64,000 bases of DNA from the NCBI GenBank assembly GCA_034509925.1, contig CM067530.1, positions 1,777,001 to 1,841,000 on the forward strand, read 5' to 3'. Every line of letters begins with the position of its first letter. Position 1 is the first letter of the stretch. The position numbers and the translations under genes were made by a program. Below, piece by piece: positions 1-16,570 of this stretch. The DNA comes from Hirudinaria manillensis (lineage: Eukaryota > Annelida > Clitellata > Hirudinida > Hirudinidae). Under the pieces are notes generated by a model. The model worked only from the letters and a program-made list of their open reading frames with translations, was not told the origin of the DNA and ran no database searches.

Positions 1-168
1 AAATCTCCATGCCGACATCTTCGTTGGTCGTCTTCGACTTCAATCACGTTCAGCGAATCAATCGATCGAGTTCGGGACACTTCTGAATGAAGAACCTGTT
101 CGACATGTCCCTCAGACAGAAATCATTGGCACACTCGAGGAGATGTTTATCCTTAAGATAAATTAAAT
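1..168. other. Possible terminal exon at the left edge, strand uncertain
   Basis: The first 168 bases are more GC-rich than what follows and are open on both strands. On the plus strand a frame open from base 2 runs 55 codons to a TAA at 166-168. On the minus strand a splice-acceptor-like TTTATCTTAAG is followed by an open frame from 151 down to a TGA at 50-52, encoding a short cysteine-containing stretch. Either could be the last exon of a gene lying mostly outside the window. I do not recognise a family in either reading, and both cannot be right. Confidence 0.3.
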
Positions 169-2039
169 TAGTAAAATTTAAAAATTAAAGCTCTAATAAT
201 CGATTTACAAAAGAATTAAACTCGAAAATTGAATCCATTGAAACAAATGAACGATAACTCGATAATAAACTCGTTATCTAATTCATGCCATTTCAAACGA
301 GGCTTCCAAAAACATGCCTACATTAAAATGATTTATTAAAATTTCAAGTCAGAAACATCACTTTATCTTTCCCATGCAGGAAGGAACAAACCAACACGGG
401 ATTACTCAACTTTTGTATTAAGGCACATCAAATAAGGCAAACCTCTCTCAACAACGGCATCCTTGGGTCAAGTTAAACAAAAAAAACAAGCTTATTTGAT
501 CAACGGTAGTTTTTAAAGTTGTTTTTAAACTTCCGACACGAAATTGACTTAATCTGACTTCTTTGTTTTTTCCTTTTTCGGCAACAAAAGCGGAATAAAA
601 TTTCCAATTACATGTTATGTGCAACTTTGCGAACGTGTTTCGTTCTATTTGATGCTTCGGTTTATTTAATTTTTCTCTTAAAGAAAGAAAGAAAAAAAAA
701 GAGAAATAAAAACTTAAAGAAAGGGAAAATAAAAAAAAGTCATTTACGAAATGCAAATGTTGGAATTTGCAAATCCCGATCCGGCATGGCTGAACAAAAA
801 AGGTGGCACGTTTGATCAATGGTGCCATCTGACGGAATTAATTCGAAAGTAAGATGACGTCAGCAGCTAATCTCTCAATGGTTGGTCGAAGTAGTTAATT
901 TAAATTAACGGTGGAATAAAATTTAAAAAATAAATTTAATTTAAAAACAACGTGCAAATGATTACATTTTTCAAGATTTTCCATGAAATGAAATCATTAA
1001 ACGCTTCTGGGAAATTTTAGATGGAAATATTTGTGATCTTTTATTGGTTCAAGGGGATTTGTAGTGCTTTCACATTAAATTAATAATTTTAAAAAAATCT
1101 CCTTATTGTTAGTAGCGAAGGTTAAAGCCTTTATGTGAAAGAATTCAGAAAATCTCCATCCGGATGTGGAATTACTTATGAAAATTTAATAATTTTAATA
1201 GGTAAATGCTCTGATACATCCACTCGAAATAATAGATATATTTTTATAAATATTGTTAAATAAAATATTTATTATATTATTAATATTATAAATATTATTA
1301 TAAATATTATAATACTTTTAGAAATTCTTCTTCACGAATGATGCCAATTCAAACGAATCATTATCAGCTCATTTTTGCCAAAATAAAATAAAAAGAAACA
1401 TTTTAAATGGATGCAATTATAAAGTCGCTCCAAGCAAAACTTAATTGTCTCAAATTATGTATTATTTTTCGTAATTATGGAATAATTTCAGGAAGGAATC
1501 TCGTAATGGTTCCAAAGGGTTGTTTAACAATTATTTAATTATAATTTTTAATTAATTTTTTTAATCATTTAATTCTATAAATACGACTTTAACTTGAAGT
1601 TGTTTTCTTTTCTTCTTTTCTGTAAATCTCAGCGTTAATTGCCCCCTTGTGGAATTCCCAAAAAGATCATTGACAGAAAGATGACACCAGAGGGAAGAAT
1701 TGTTGAGGTGAAAAATGTGCGCGAGAAGAGCTTTTTATAATCTTTTTATTTGCCGCAAAATCCCAGAAGACTTGCATCGTTTGAAACACTTTTTCTGAAT
1801 ATTAATCAACTTTTGCTTGCTAACCTTTGCTAATGTTAAGTAATTAACATATCTATCAATAACTTACATAGCTATTAGTAACAGCCTAGTCTTGACTTGA
1901 TTCATCGGCCATTGCTTTCCACAATTAGCGTAAACTATTTTTGAGGCAACAAGTTAAAACTAGTGCTTGGAGAGATGGAATGCATCGAGGGATTCCAAAC
2001 AAAAATTATTTTTGCACCCATTTGTAACTGGAAAATTAC
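169..2039. other. Intergenic AT-rich DNA, no gene seen
   Basis: No convincing coding sequence. The longest frames (minus 448-828, plus 612-815) consist largely of low-complexity F/L/S or K/R runs produced by a poly-A/T-rich stretch near 680-740. AT palindromes occur around 1240-1315. No RNA gene was recognised. Confidence 0.5.
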
Positions 2040-2292
2040 TTCGCTGGGTCCATCCCTGTCTTGTCTCAAATGACAAATTGCGCGGCAATTTTTCTCCGAA
2101 ACAAACCAGCCGAGCACTTAAAGCAAGAGAGGTTGATGAATAAATGAAAAACAAACGACCAGACAGCACCTCATCTGGGAAGCACCTGCCACAAGTGATG
2201 AGACAAACGTCCACCACGTCGTGAAGTCGGCACCAAGAAGATCCCAGAATGATTAACAGTCCCATGAAAATCACGCTCGCTTTTGAAACCAT
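2040..2292 (-). CDS. Possible small secreted cysteine peptide, eclosion-hormone-like
   Basis: Seen: an acceptor-like TTTTCTATTTGCAG ends at 2311 on the minus strand, and an ATG follows at 2292. The frame opens with a typical signal peptide (MVSKASVIFMGLLIILGSSW), then VDVCLITCGRC, a C-x3-C-x2-C pattern. About 55 bp on, after a pyrimidine-rich TTTAAG acceptor (exon from 2116), another frame reads LGWFVSEKNCRAIC, with C-x3-C, and a Pro nine residues after the last Cys. Known: insect eclosion hormones have C-x3-C-x2-C, then LG-x7-C-x3-C, then Pro at the same offset and a sixth Cys. Inferred: a two- or three-exon neuropeptide gene. Against it: no sixth Cys is visible, the Cys3-Cys4 spacing does not match for any single donor I tried, and no closing 'DFASIAPFL'-type end was found. 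It could also be chance. Confidence 0.28.
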
Positions 2293-2316
2293 GCCTGGAA
2301 TTTCGTTTTCCTGCAA

Positions 2317-3690
2317 ATAGAAAATTAATTACAAAATTGAAATGCTTCAAAAAGTGTGGATTGCAAAGCCACAACGTTAGTAAAGAAAGGAGATTATGAA
2401 TTAAAACTTAATTAAGAATATGATTTAAATTGAATGGACTTGTGCTACTTTAAATGTTCAAGAATACCACAAATTATCAAGGTGTCCCTTGTAGTACCTC
2501 TTAAGAAAAGCGATGTTTAGTGAAGCTTAACAAAGAAAAAAAACTGCAATTGAATGAAGTGAACGAGGTAAGGATGGTTCGGTAACCATTGGTAACCAAT
2601 CAAACAATGGCAAGTCAACAGGTAAAAGAAATATTTTTGGTTCTCAATAAAAAGACGTTCGGATAGAAGCAAGTATTGGTGTAAGAAAATGTTTTTTTCT
2701 ATTTGCCTGTAATTCCTGGAAAAAGAAACTGCAAGCGACTTAAGTCAAAATTCCAAAAGGTCTAATTGATAATTTTAAACAAACGATCTTTCTAATGCAA
2801 CAAATGCTTAGTTGGCGTAGCACCTTATATTAATGAACAAAAAATAAATAAATAAATAAATAAATAAATATATGAATAACATCGAGATTTCAAATCTAAT
2901 ATATAAATACATTATATGTATTATTATAGGTATTATTGCATATTATACTTATTATAATACATGGCAATTCGGACAGCAAACCTAAGTCTGGCGAGAAAGA
3001 TAGTTTAAAGTCCCGAAATGATCCGATGTCGGATGACTTATATAGGTTCAGACCACCGTCGCGTACAATAATTCTCTTTTTGAAACATTATTATTAGCCA
3101 GAGGCGTCTTCAAAAGTATGGCACTAAATCTCGTTCGGACGTGAAGGTTGTGAAGAGAAAATGAAATGGAATGGAATGATTTCTTAAAATAAAACCACTA
3201 AAATCTAGTGAATTTTTCCACATTCTCGAAAAAAAAATGGCATCGAAGATCTTAGTTTTAAAAACCATAAAATAAATTGGTGACATTCAGACTCAATAAT
3301 TATGGTAAAGATCTGAAATTTCAACTTTGTGGGGCATAAAATGGTGAATCGTAAAAGTCATTCCCGCCCCATTTTTCAAGCCAAAATACCAGCGTAAGGA
3401 AAAACTCAGCATAATTGATTTATACGTGTTTCTAAGTCTGTGTGGGAATCACATGGAAATATTTAACGTTAAAACTTTCTGATAACCAGGTTGTTTGGAC
3501 AGTTTTAATTTTTGATGAATCTCCACAAAATAATCCTTTGTTTAATTAGAAATTCACCCTTTAAAAACTTTTCTTAAATTGTAATTTTTAAATTTGCACA
3601 ATTTTATTTTGAAACAAAATTATATATTGACAAATTTAAACCTTTCATTTGTTGTAATACAGCATTGCAGTGACAACGACTCACATCGCT
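2317..3690. other. Intergenic DNA upstream of PSMD2
   Basis: Mostly AT-rich with no supported gene. It contains an AAAT microsatellite (2841-2870). A 2955-3160 stretch is compositionally coding-like but has no start and no workable splice phases; it is discussed under rejected items. Confidence 0.5.
2841..2870. repeat. (AAAT)n microsatellite
   Basis: About seven consecutive AAAT units in the spacer upstream of PSMD2. Confidence 0.9.
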
Positions 3691-3713
3691 TATATAGTAT
3701 CTAAACTCAGTTC
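3691..3713 (+). promoter_or_regulatory. Candidate core promoter of PSMD2
   Basis: TATATAG at 3691-3697 and TCAGTTC at 3707-3713, 21 bases before the PSMD2 ATG. TCAGTT matches the arthropod initiator consensus. The TATA-to-initiator spacing is shorter than usual, so probably only one of the two is used. Confidence 0.3.
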
Positions 3714-3733
3714 ACTTTTATCGTGTATACAAA

Positions 3734-9371
<5,638 letters not shown>

Positions 9372-9998
9372 TTGCACTTGGAAATACTGTTGTTAAATTA
9401 CAATTTTCGTTGATAGGCATGTTATTTGACCTTGGGTGTTTTATCCGACGTTACAATAAAACGAATTCACACCTTTGAAATTGATATAATTCTATTACGA
9501 AAATGTATTCGATCTTTAGATGCATTTGGAATTTAGAAAATTCACTTTTTGGATGCATTCGTTAAACTTGGGGTCGCTTCGTTTCGATGGTCCGGTTTTG
9601 GTTTTGTACAAAATTTCGTAAAAACGACTGTTTTTGTAAACTCCAATAAATTTTAAATTAAATAGTAAACTATAAAAAATATTAAAGATAAAAAGTTTGG
9701 AGTAAGCAATTTATTTTTATAGAATTCTTTAGGAAGCGATAGAGTCGAAGTTCACCTTCGTCATCTTAAAGCATGAAAGTTTATAAACATTTCGGGTCGA
9801 TGATAATTTGTAAAAGAACAACAAAACTGATTATATAGAGCCTATTTCAAAGTATTGTTTGCAAATCGAAAGGACATGCTGGCGACAGTTACAAAACCGG
9901 GCATCAGTTGCTTACTGAGTAGATATTTCAGTAATGTCCCTATTTCCAAGTACTTATATATCATATACAAAATGCGTCAAATATTTTAAATTTATAAA
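9372..9998. other. Spacer between PSMD2 and ISCA2
   Basis: Holds the PSMD2 3' end, with AATAAA at 9455-9460, and presumably the ISCA2 promoter. No reading frame of interest. Confidence 0.6.
9455..9460 (+). promoter_or_regulatory. Polyadenylation signal of PSMD2
   Basis: AATAAA 84 bases after the stop codon; the first canonical signal downstream. Confidence 0.7.
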
Positions 9999-10692
9999 AT
10001 GATTTCTAGGAGACTGTTGGATTTGAAAGAGTATACTTTACGAATTCCTTCCACTTATTGCTCAACATCATTTAAAGGTCTCAGTTTGACAGATAGCTGT
10101 GTGCAGGTATATTATTTAATATGGTTATTAATAGAAAGAGATTTTAGCCTTTTTAAAATAAAGGATCCAACGGTGAAATTAAAGATTTTACTTTAAAGCA
10201 AATCAAGAAAGTTTCGGAAAGCAACGAGCATTTGAGAGTGCAAGTTGACAGTGGAGGTTGTGCAGGATTTCAGTATAGATTCCTGCTGGACAATAGTATC
10301 AATGAAGATGATAGGTAAGAACAATTAAGACTGCTATTATATTTTCAAAAAGTTTATATGAAGTTTATATCAGTTAATGCGAGTATATATAATATGTAAT
10401 AATATTATAATATAATACTATATAACATGCTTTTATAATATATCAGTCATATCATTTAATATGAATTTACTAAAAGAAAATTTTTGAGTTCAAATCCAAT
10501 AATATTGAATGTCTCAGAGTGTTTGCAAGAGAAGGTGCAAAAGTCGTGGTGGACAGTGATTCGTTGCGACTGATTGACGGAGCCTCCATAGATTACCATC
10601 GAGACCTTATGAGATGTTCCTTTCAAGTTGTCAACAATCCTCAGGCAGAAAATGGCTGTTCTTGTGGAGCATCATTTAATGTCAAAATATGA
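9999..10692 (+). CDS. ISCA2: Iron-sulfur cluster assembly 2, mitochondrial
   Basis: A-type iron-sulfur carrier that works with ISCA1 and IBA57 in mitochondrial [4Fe-4S] assembly. Three exons, 9999-10106, 10199-10314 and 10518-10692, give 132 residues in frame. The N-terminus ([20 protein letters not shown]) is basic and lacks acids early on, as in a mitochondrial presequence. [22 protein letters not shown] and [16 protein letters not shown] are family signatures; the three cluster ligands are Cys57, Cys122 and Cys124. VVVDSDSL and the preceding acidic turn place it with ISCA2 rather than ISCA1. It sits 628 bp after PSMD2 on the same strand. Confidence 0.93.
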
Positions 10693-11585
10693 TTAGAGTC
10701 TAAATTAACTTTTAAATGTTGTAGAATATATTAATTTTACCAGCTTTGAAGCTTGCAACAACTTTACAAGTCATTATTTTGAATTAAATGTTGAGATTAA
10801 ACACATTGTTTAATACCAAAAATATTCACTAACTGAAGTTTTCAAAATAAAATCTTGGATGAATGTTAACCACCAAAAGAATCACCCAATCTCTACAGAG
10901 GCCTGAGTCATGTACTAGGTTGAAACTCTTCCATTATAGATATTTAAAGATGTTAATCTTAGCTATAAAGGTATCAGTGAAAGGATAATGACTCCACACG
11001 ATTTTTTGTAACATTAATGAGATAATTAATGGATAAATTGTTGATTACCCCTACAAAATATTGGCCTGACCCTCAATGAAAGGTTCTCGAGGGCCCTTGA
11101 CTTGGTTATGAGTCAAAGAGATCAATCCTTTCGTGTTACCTCATAAATTACTAATATTAGTTTAAAGGAATAAAATCTCACAGGGAGGGTAAAAGCTGCT
11201 TTAAAATTTTGGGTGGGGAGATGGCTGACCTGTACTGGAGTTCGTTAATGAGATTGCAGTCGTATGGAGTGAACTTGAATGACCTCAAACAGTTGAGGAC
11301 TGTTTTAGAATTACAAAAAACAACATGTTTTATGATAAAGAGTATGCGATAATTTAGACATCAACGGCGATATTGGTATTAATAGTGATAATTTCGGAGG
11401 ACGAATTCAAACTATGTAAGTACATAAATGGCACAGCAAATTTTACAATTTAAATTTATCTGTGATGCCAACGTTTTCGTTTTAATTCATTTTGATTTTC
11501 TGCTCTTTTTCAAGGTTCACTTTTAACCAACGACATCTGCTAAGAATTTGATGTGTTGAGTTGTGTTCGCCAATAGTCTGCGATA
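10693..11585. other. Spacer between ISCA2 and FNTB
   Basis: Contains AATAAA at 10846-10851, probably the ISCA2 polyadenylation signal, and otherwise AT-rich DNA with no gene seen. Confidence 0.6.
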
Positions 11586-14500
11586 ATGTCGGCGTTCAGA
11601 AGTACTTGCGAAAAGACCAAAAAGTTTAGAAGTAAAAGTGAAAGCTACGATACGGATACTTTGACAGAACAGGTCTATTATCGGTTCTACATTTATGCAA
11701 AGTGGATTGAAAGACTATTGTTACTAAGGGCCATGCTGGTTTGATAGTTATTTGCACAAAACTGTTTTTGCACTTAGATTTCGGTGGAGCAAAAAGTTGG
11801 AGAATGTTTTGAGAAGTTTAAAAAATTGGTGGAGTTTGATGATGATACCAAGTAAGCTTTGTCATTATATAGGAAAACAAATTAATAGCCATTATATTTG
11901 CCCTAATTTTTCTGGTCTACTTAAATGTGCAAATTGTATGCAAACTTTTCTGATCTAAATAATGTGCAAGGCATTTTGTGCTTTAGGATGCCTGAATTAC
12001 TTCGTATCAGACACTCTCAATTCCTTATAAAGGGTTTGAAAAACCTTTCCAGTTCATATTCTGTAAGTTATATGTTTAAAGTTACAGCACATATAGATAA
12101 AGTCTTTAAGAATTTACTAATTTTTTAATCATTACCATCATTATATATAATATTTTATAGAGTATTATTCTTATGCTATCAACTTAGATTATTAAGTCAT
12201 CAACTTGAGCAGATTATATTTTAAATTCAGTGCCTTGATGCAAGTAGGACTTGGTTATGTTACTGGATAGCTCAGAGCATGTCATTGCTGGATATTGAAA
12301 TGACATCTGACAGAGCATCTCAGTAAGTTTTGAAGCATTCTTGTCTCCTCTTTTACTTGAAACTGAATGTGCTTTGAAGACTTAAGATCAAAATAAGACA
12401 CAACGATAGCAAGATAATGAATAAATACAGTTTTAAACGCATACATATTACTTAGAATTCTGCAAAATAATAAGATAATGAATAAATAAAGTTTTATTGC
12501 ATACATATTGCCTAGAATTCTGCTCACACTGAGATTAGAGATAATAAAATGAGCTAACGGAGTTATGGTTTTGCTGCAGGGTTGTGGACTTTTTGGCCAG
12601 ATGTCAAAACCCAACGGGTGGTTATGGAGGTAATCATGAATTCTAATATTTTTCAGATATTTTTCAATTATTTCATTAAATTATGGTTAATGTTTAAAAA
12701 AAAGCCTTAATTAGAAAGAACTGAGACTGTAACAATGGCTAGTCATTATTGTTACCTCTGCTGTCCTTAATAATTTAAGTTTTTAATTTTTGTGTTTTTT
12801 TTTAAACATCTTAAACTCGATTAATGAAAAATTATTATAAAAATTATTTTTCCTGAACTCTTTAGGCGGTCCAGGTCAGTATTCGCATCTTGCTCCAACT
12901 TATGCTGCCATAAACGCTTTGTGCATCATAGGCACGGAAGAAGCTTACAATTCTATTAACAGGTGTTTGGAGATTATTAAGCAGTTTTTGTCGTTATTAT
13001 TATTTTATTATTTTAATAAATCAAAATTGTATCCAAATCATATTTACGTCATTTTTAAGTGATAATATTTTTAAAAGTAAAAATCAAGATGTCCGTGTTT
13101 TCCTTAATGTTTCAGTGTTTTCCTTGGTTTGAAAGTTATTATTAATATTTTATGAATTTGATTAATAATATTTGATTAATAATTTAGAATGTCACAGTGT
13201 CATGCATTTTCAATGCATTACTTTGTTATGCTGTTTTCATTTCATTTTAGCTTAATTTATTTGCAAATGTGCAAGATTTAACATTCGTTATTTAATAATT
13301 TATTTATTTATTCTAATTATAAATTGTTTAATCAGGAAAACCTTGCATGACTTTTTGATGGCAATGAAGAATCCTGATGGGAGTTTCAAGATGAGTGAAG
13401 ATGGGGAGGTTGACATAAGGTGGAATAATTCAAGCTTTTTTTTGTTTTAAAGCTCTGATGATTGATCACTATTATTATTAATGTTATTATTATTATAATA
13501 TTATTATCAATAATATTATTATTAATATTATTATCAATAATATCATTATTAATATTATTATCAATAATATTATTATTAATGTTATTATTATTATTATTAA
13601 TATTATTATCAATATTATTATTATTAATGTTATTATTATTATTATTATTTATCATCAGGAATTAATGTAAAATCTCTGCAATGTTTCAACATTTTAAAAA
13701 ATGATCGACACATGTCAACTGGAATAATTAACTCGTTCGCTTAAAAACTATAAATAATTCTTTTACTTAACTTGTTGTTTCATTCAGAGGGGCTTACTGT
13801 GCAGCAAGTGTTGCTAGGCTGCTCAACATCGCAAGTCCTGAGATGTTCAACGGAACTTCTGAGTGGATCATAAGGTTGTTTGAAGGATGGCAACCATCAG
13901 GATCTTTTATTTTTAATTAATTTTATTTAAAAAAAAATAATTTTTTAAAAATTTTCTAGGCACAAAATGGACAATCAAACTATATCCTTAAGATTTACTG
14001 CACATGCTTTTTCTATTATTTAAGTCTGACCACAATTGCAACATGTTCTTTAATGAGAAAAAAAAAATATATATATATATATATAATAAATCCTAATTAA
14101 CAATCCCATTTAAAAATGGTTTTGTTAAATCAATCAAGAGTTGGAATCAGTCCTTACTTGCATTTGACTCCATTTTGTCCTTCACATCAGCTGCCAGACG
14201 TACGAAGGAGGCTTTGGTGGTTTGCCAGGGATGGAAGCTCACGGGGGTTACACATTCTGTGGTCTTGCAGCTCTTGTCCTGTTGGGCAGGGAGAGACTTG
14301 TTGACATCTCTGCTCTTCTGGTCAGTTCTTTGATTAGGATGCGATTATTCGTTCACATGATTTGTGAATTATTTATGTAAGTTATTCTTGACTTATCTTT
14401 AATTTGTTTAATTAATCTTTGATTTTTTTTTTCTAAAATTGTGTCGTTAATTAGTCTTTTTGTTCAACTGATTATTTTGAATTAATTGGTTGTTGTCCTC

Positions 14501-16013
14501 TGGTCTTCTGGTCATCAGTTCTGTCAACTGACTTTGACTCAAATGTGTTCATTCACCTGATTTGTGGATTTGTTATTATTGACTAATGTTTATTTTTTTT
14601 TGGTTGATAGTCATCTTCCTCTTAATTGCACCACGATTGGTTGTTTTATTGTTGTTATTATTTGATTATTTTGAATTTTACCGAGAATATTCTATAATAT
14701 TGAAACAACAACAACATCGCTTTTGTTTTTGATCCTTCAAAGAGATGGGCGGCCATGAAGCAGATGTCCTTTGAGGGTGGATTTCAAGGTCGAACAAACA
14801 AACTCGTCGACGGCTGCTACTCGTTCTGGCAGGGGGGAATATTCCCCATCCTCCACATGACTCTCGCCAAACAAGGTCGCGACCCGAACTGTCTCTCAGA
14901 TTTTAAACTCTTCTTGAGACATGTTTCTATTGTCTTTTTTTTATTTTATAATTTTTATTCTCCAGATATGTTTATGTTTTTATTATCTTTTTTTTTAAAT
15001 GATAAATTGTTCTCATTTTATTCTTTTTTTTGAGTGATTAATTGAACAGATTGACTCATTTTAATATTCATTTCAGGTGACAGTGCACTGAGCTGCGAGT
15101 CGTGGATGTTCCATCAAAGTAAAAATTATTGATTTATTAATTATAATAATTAATAAATATAAAAATATTATTTTCCATTAAATAATTCTCGAGTAATTTT
15201 TATTATTGTTGTGATTCTCAGAGGCTCTCCAAGAGTACCTCCTCATCTGCTGTCAGCATCCATCAGGAGGATTGATTGACAAACCAATGAAGTCGGTTTT
15301 GATTTCATTATTTTTGAAATTACTTTGTTGTTACTTCACAAGCCACTCCTACTCATATTTTGGCCAATCAATTAATTCTGAATTTTTATTACTGTTGATT
15401 TTTTATTATTTATTTCTATCAGTCAAGTATTCAACATGAATTCTAAACAAATAAATTCTAAATAAACACGACTTTGTTGATTCTGTCCAGATTGAGAGAT
15501 TACTATCACACCTGTTACTGTCTCAGTGGTCTGTCCATTGCCCAGCACTTCACTGAAGGAAAGTTGAAGAATGAGATCATAGTTGGCAATGAAAACAATA
15601 AAATCGTTAGACCTTTGATCACTATTTTGATAAAAAAAAAATTTAATTTCTTATGCTTTTAATTTCAAGAATCTCTTAATAACAAGAATTTCCAGCTTTC
15701 TACTTCTAGATTTTCATTCATGCTACTGTAAAGCTAAATTATCTTTTATTAATAAATTATTGTTACTTTTTAATTTATTTTTTATTAATAAATTATTTCC
15801 TTATTTTTAATATATTTGTATTAAATTATTTCCTTTTTTTTATTAATAAATTATTTTTTCCTTATTTTAAATTATTTTTTCTTTATTTTAATATTCTCAC
15901 ATTTATAGGTAGGCACACACCCCCTGTTCAACATCAGCATACAAGCAGTCAACAAGGCACACGAGCAATTCAAGAACATGGAGGTCTTTGGCCAAGGAGA
16001 CGTCAAGAAATAA
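11586..16013 (+). CDS. FNTB: Protein farnesyltransferase subunit beta
   Basis: Catalytic zinc subunit that attaches farnesyl to CaaX cysteines (Ras, lamins), working as a dimer with FNTA in the cytosol. Fourteen exons: 11586-11672, 11778-11851, 11987-12062, 12231-12322, 12580-12629, 12866-12962, 13336-13419, 13788-13874, 14191-14320, 14743-14875, 15077-15118, 15222-15291, 15491-15605, 15909-16013; in frame, 413 residues (human 437). The prenyltransferase repeats are clear: GGYGGGPGQYSHLAPTYAAI, EGGFGGLPGMEAHGGYTFCG, EGGFQGRTNKLVDGCYSFWQ, GGLIDKP. The expected zinc ligands are present: Asp282 and Cys284 in VDGCYSFW, and His347 in YYHTCYCLSGLS. The first exon is short and poorly conserved, so the start (ATG at 11586) is the least certain point. 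Exon 10 ends at a weak GTCGCG donor, chosen because it alone restores the family frame. The stop codon lies inside AATAAA. Confidence 0.95.
13470..13650. repeat. Imperfect (ATT)n palindromic tract in an FNTB intron
   Basis: About 180 bp of ATTATTATTATCAATAATATT-type sequence in the intron after exon 7. The interspersed ATCAATAAT units make it self-complementary, so long hairpins are possible on either strand. Confidence 0.9.
14068..14085. repeat. (AT)n microsatellite in an FNTB intron
   Basis: Nine AT units preceded by a short poly-A run, in the intron after exon 8. Confidence 0.85.
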
Positions 16014-16014
16014 A
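16009..16014 (+). promoter_or_regulatory. AATAAA overlapping the FNTB stop codon
   Basis: The final codons read AAG AAA TAA AGT, so the stop lies within an AATAAA hexamer. No other canonical AATAAA was noticed in the roughly 550 bp before the convergent COASY gene. Confidence 0.5.
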
Positions 16015-16564
16015 GTCAAGTCACTCCGAGCCCGGACAGCAACAAAACAAATTTATTTTAACAGTTGATGATGCAAGCTGTTGGTGACTGTTGATGACAA
16101 AGCTGTTGGTGACTGTTAATGACAAAACTGTTGATGTTTTGAATATTTTTTTTTCCTTTGAGCTGGGTTTTTTTTTCTTTTTGTCTAAAACTTGCAAGGG
16201 CTTCCATTGTTACTTGGATGGTTAAAGTTGATTTTTAATCTGAACATTTTGGTATTGTTGTTGTTGTGGAGGAAAAAGTATGCATCAAGTTCAAGAGGAA
16301 ACCATTTTATTGAGCAAAATATTCATGACTCGAAGCAGCCATCTGCATGACTTTAATTTTATGTATTAAGAATGCCCCCTCTGGCGATTTGAATTTAATT
16401 TCTGAGAGTAATTTTTTTTTACAAAGGAATGTCTATAATGCTAGCAATGTCTACAGAAAGTTTGCTCAAGTCTTTGGTTTTGATATGAGTTGGCACAATA
16501 ATTGAAACAGCTGGATTTGCATTTCTTGGACAAAAACTGACAAAGACATTCCACTGGAACCAAC
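16014..16564. other. Convergent spacer between FNTB and COASY 3' ends
   Basis: About 550 bp with no gene. It contains a short imperfect repeat at about 16063-16135 (GATGACAAAGCTGTTGGTGACTGTT-like units, two to three copies). Confidence 0.6.
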
Positions 16565-16570
16565 TTTATT
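16565..16570 (-). promoter_or_regulatory. AATAAA overlapping the COASY stop codon
   Basis: On the minus strand the gene ends TTG GAA TAA AGT, so the stop again lies within AATAAA. This mirrors FNTB, whose end faces it. Confidence 0.5.

Noticed and set aside
448..828. 126-codon minus frame and overlapping plus frame at 612-815
   Set aside because: Low-complexity Phe/Leu/Ser and Lys/Arg runs from an A/T-rich tract; no family, no splice or promoter context.
2955..3160. Plus-strand stretch with coding-like composition (HGNSDSKPKSGEKDSLKSRN..., then RRLQKYGTKSRSDV...)
   Set aside because: The two pieces cannot be joined in frame by any donor/acceptor pair found, the only intron possible would be about 39 bp, and there is no in-frame start or recognisable family.
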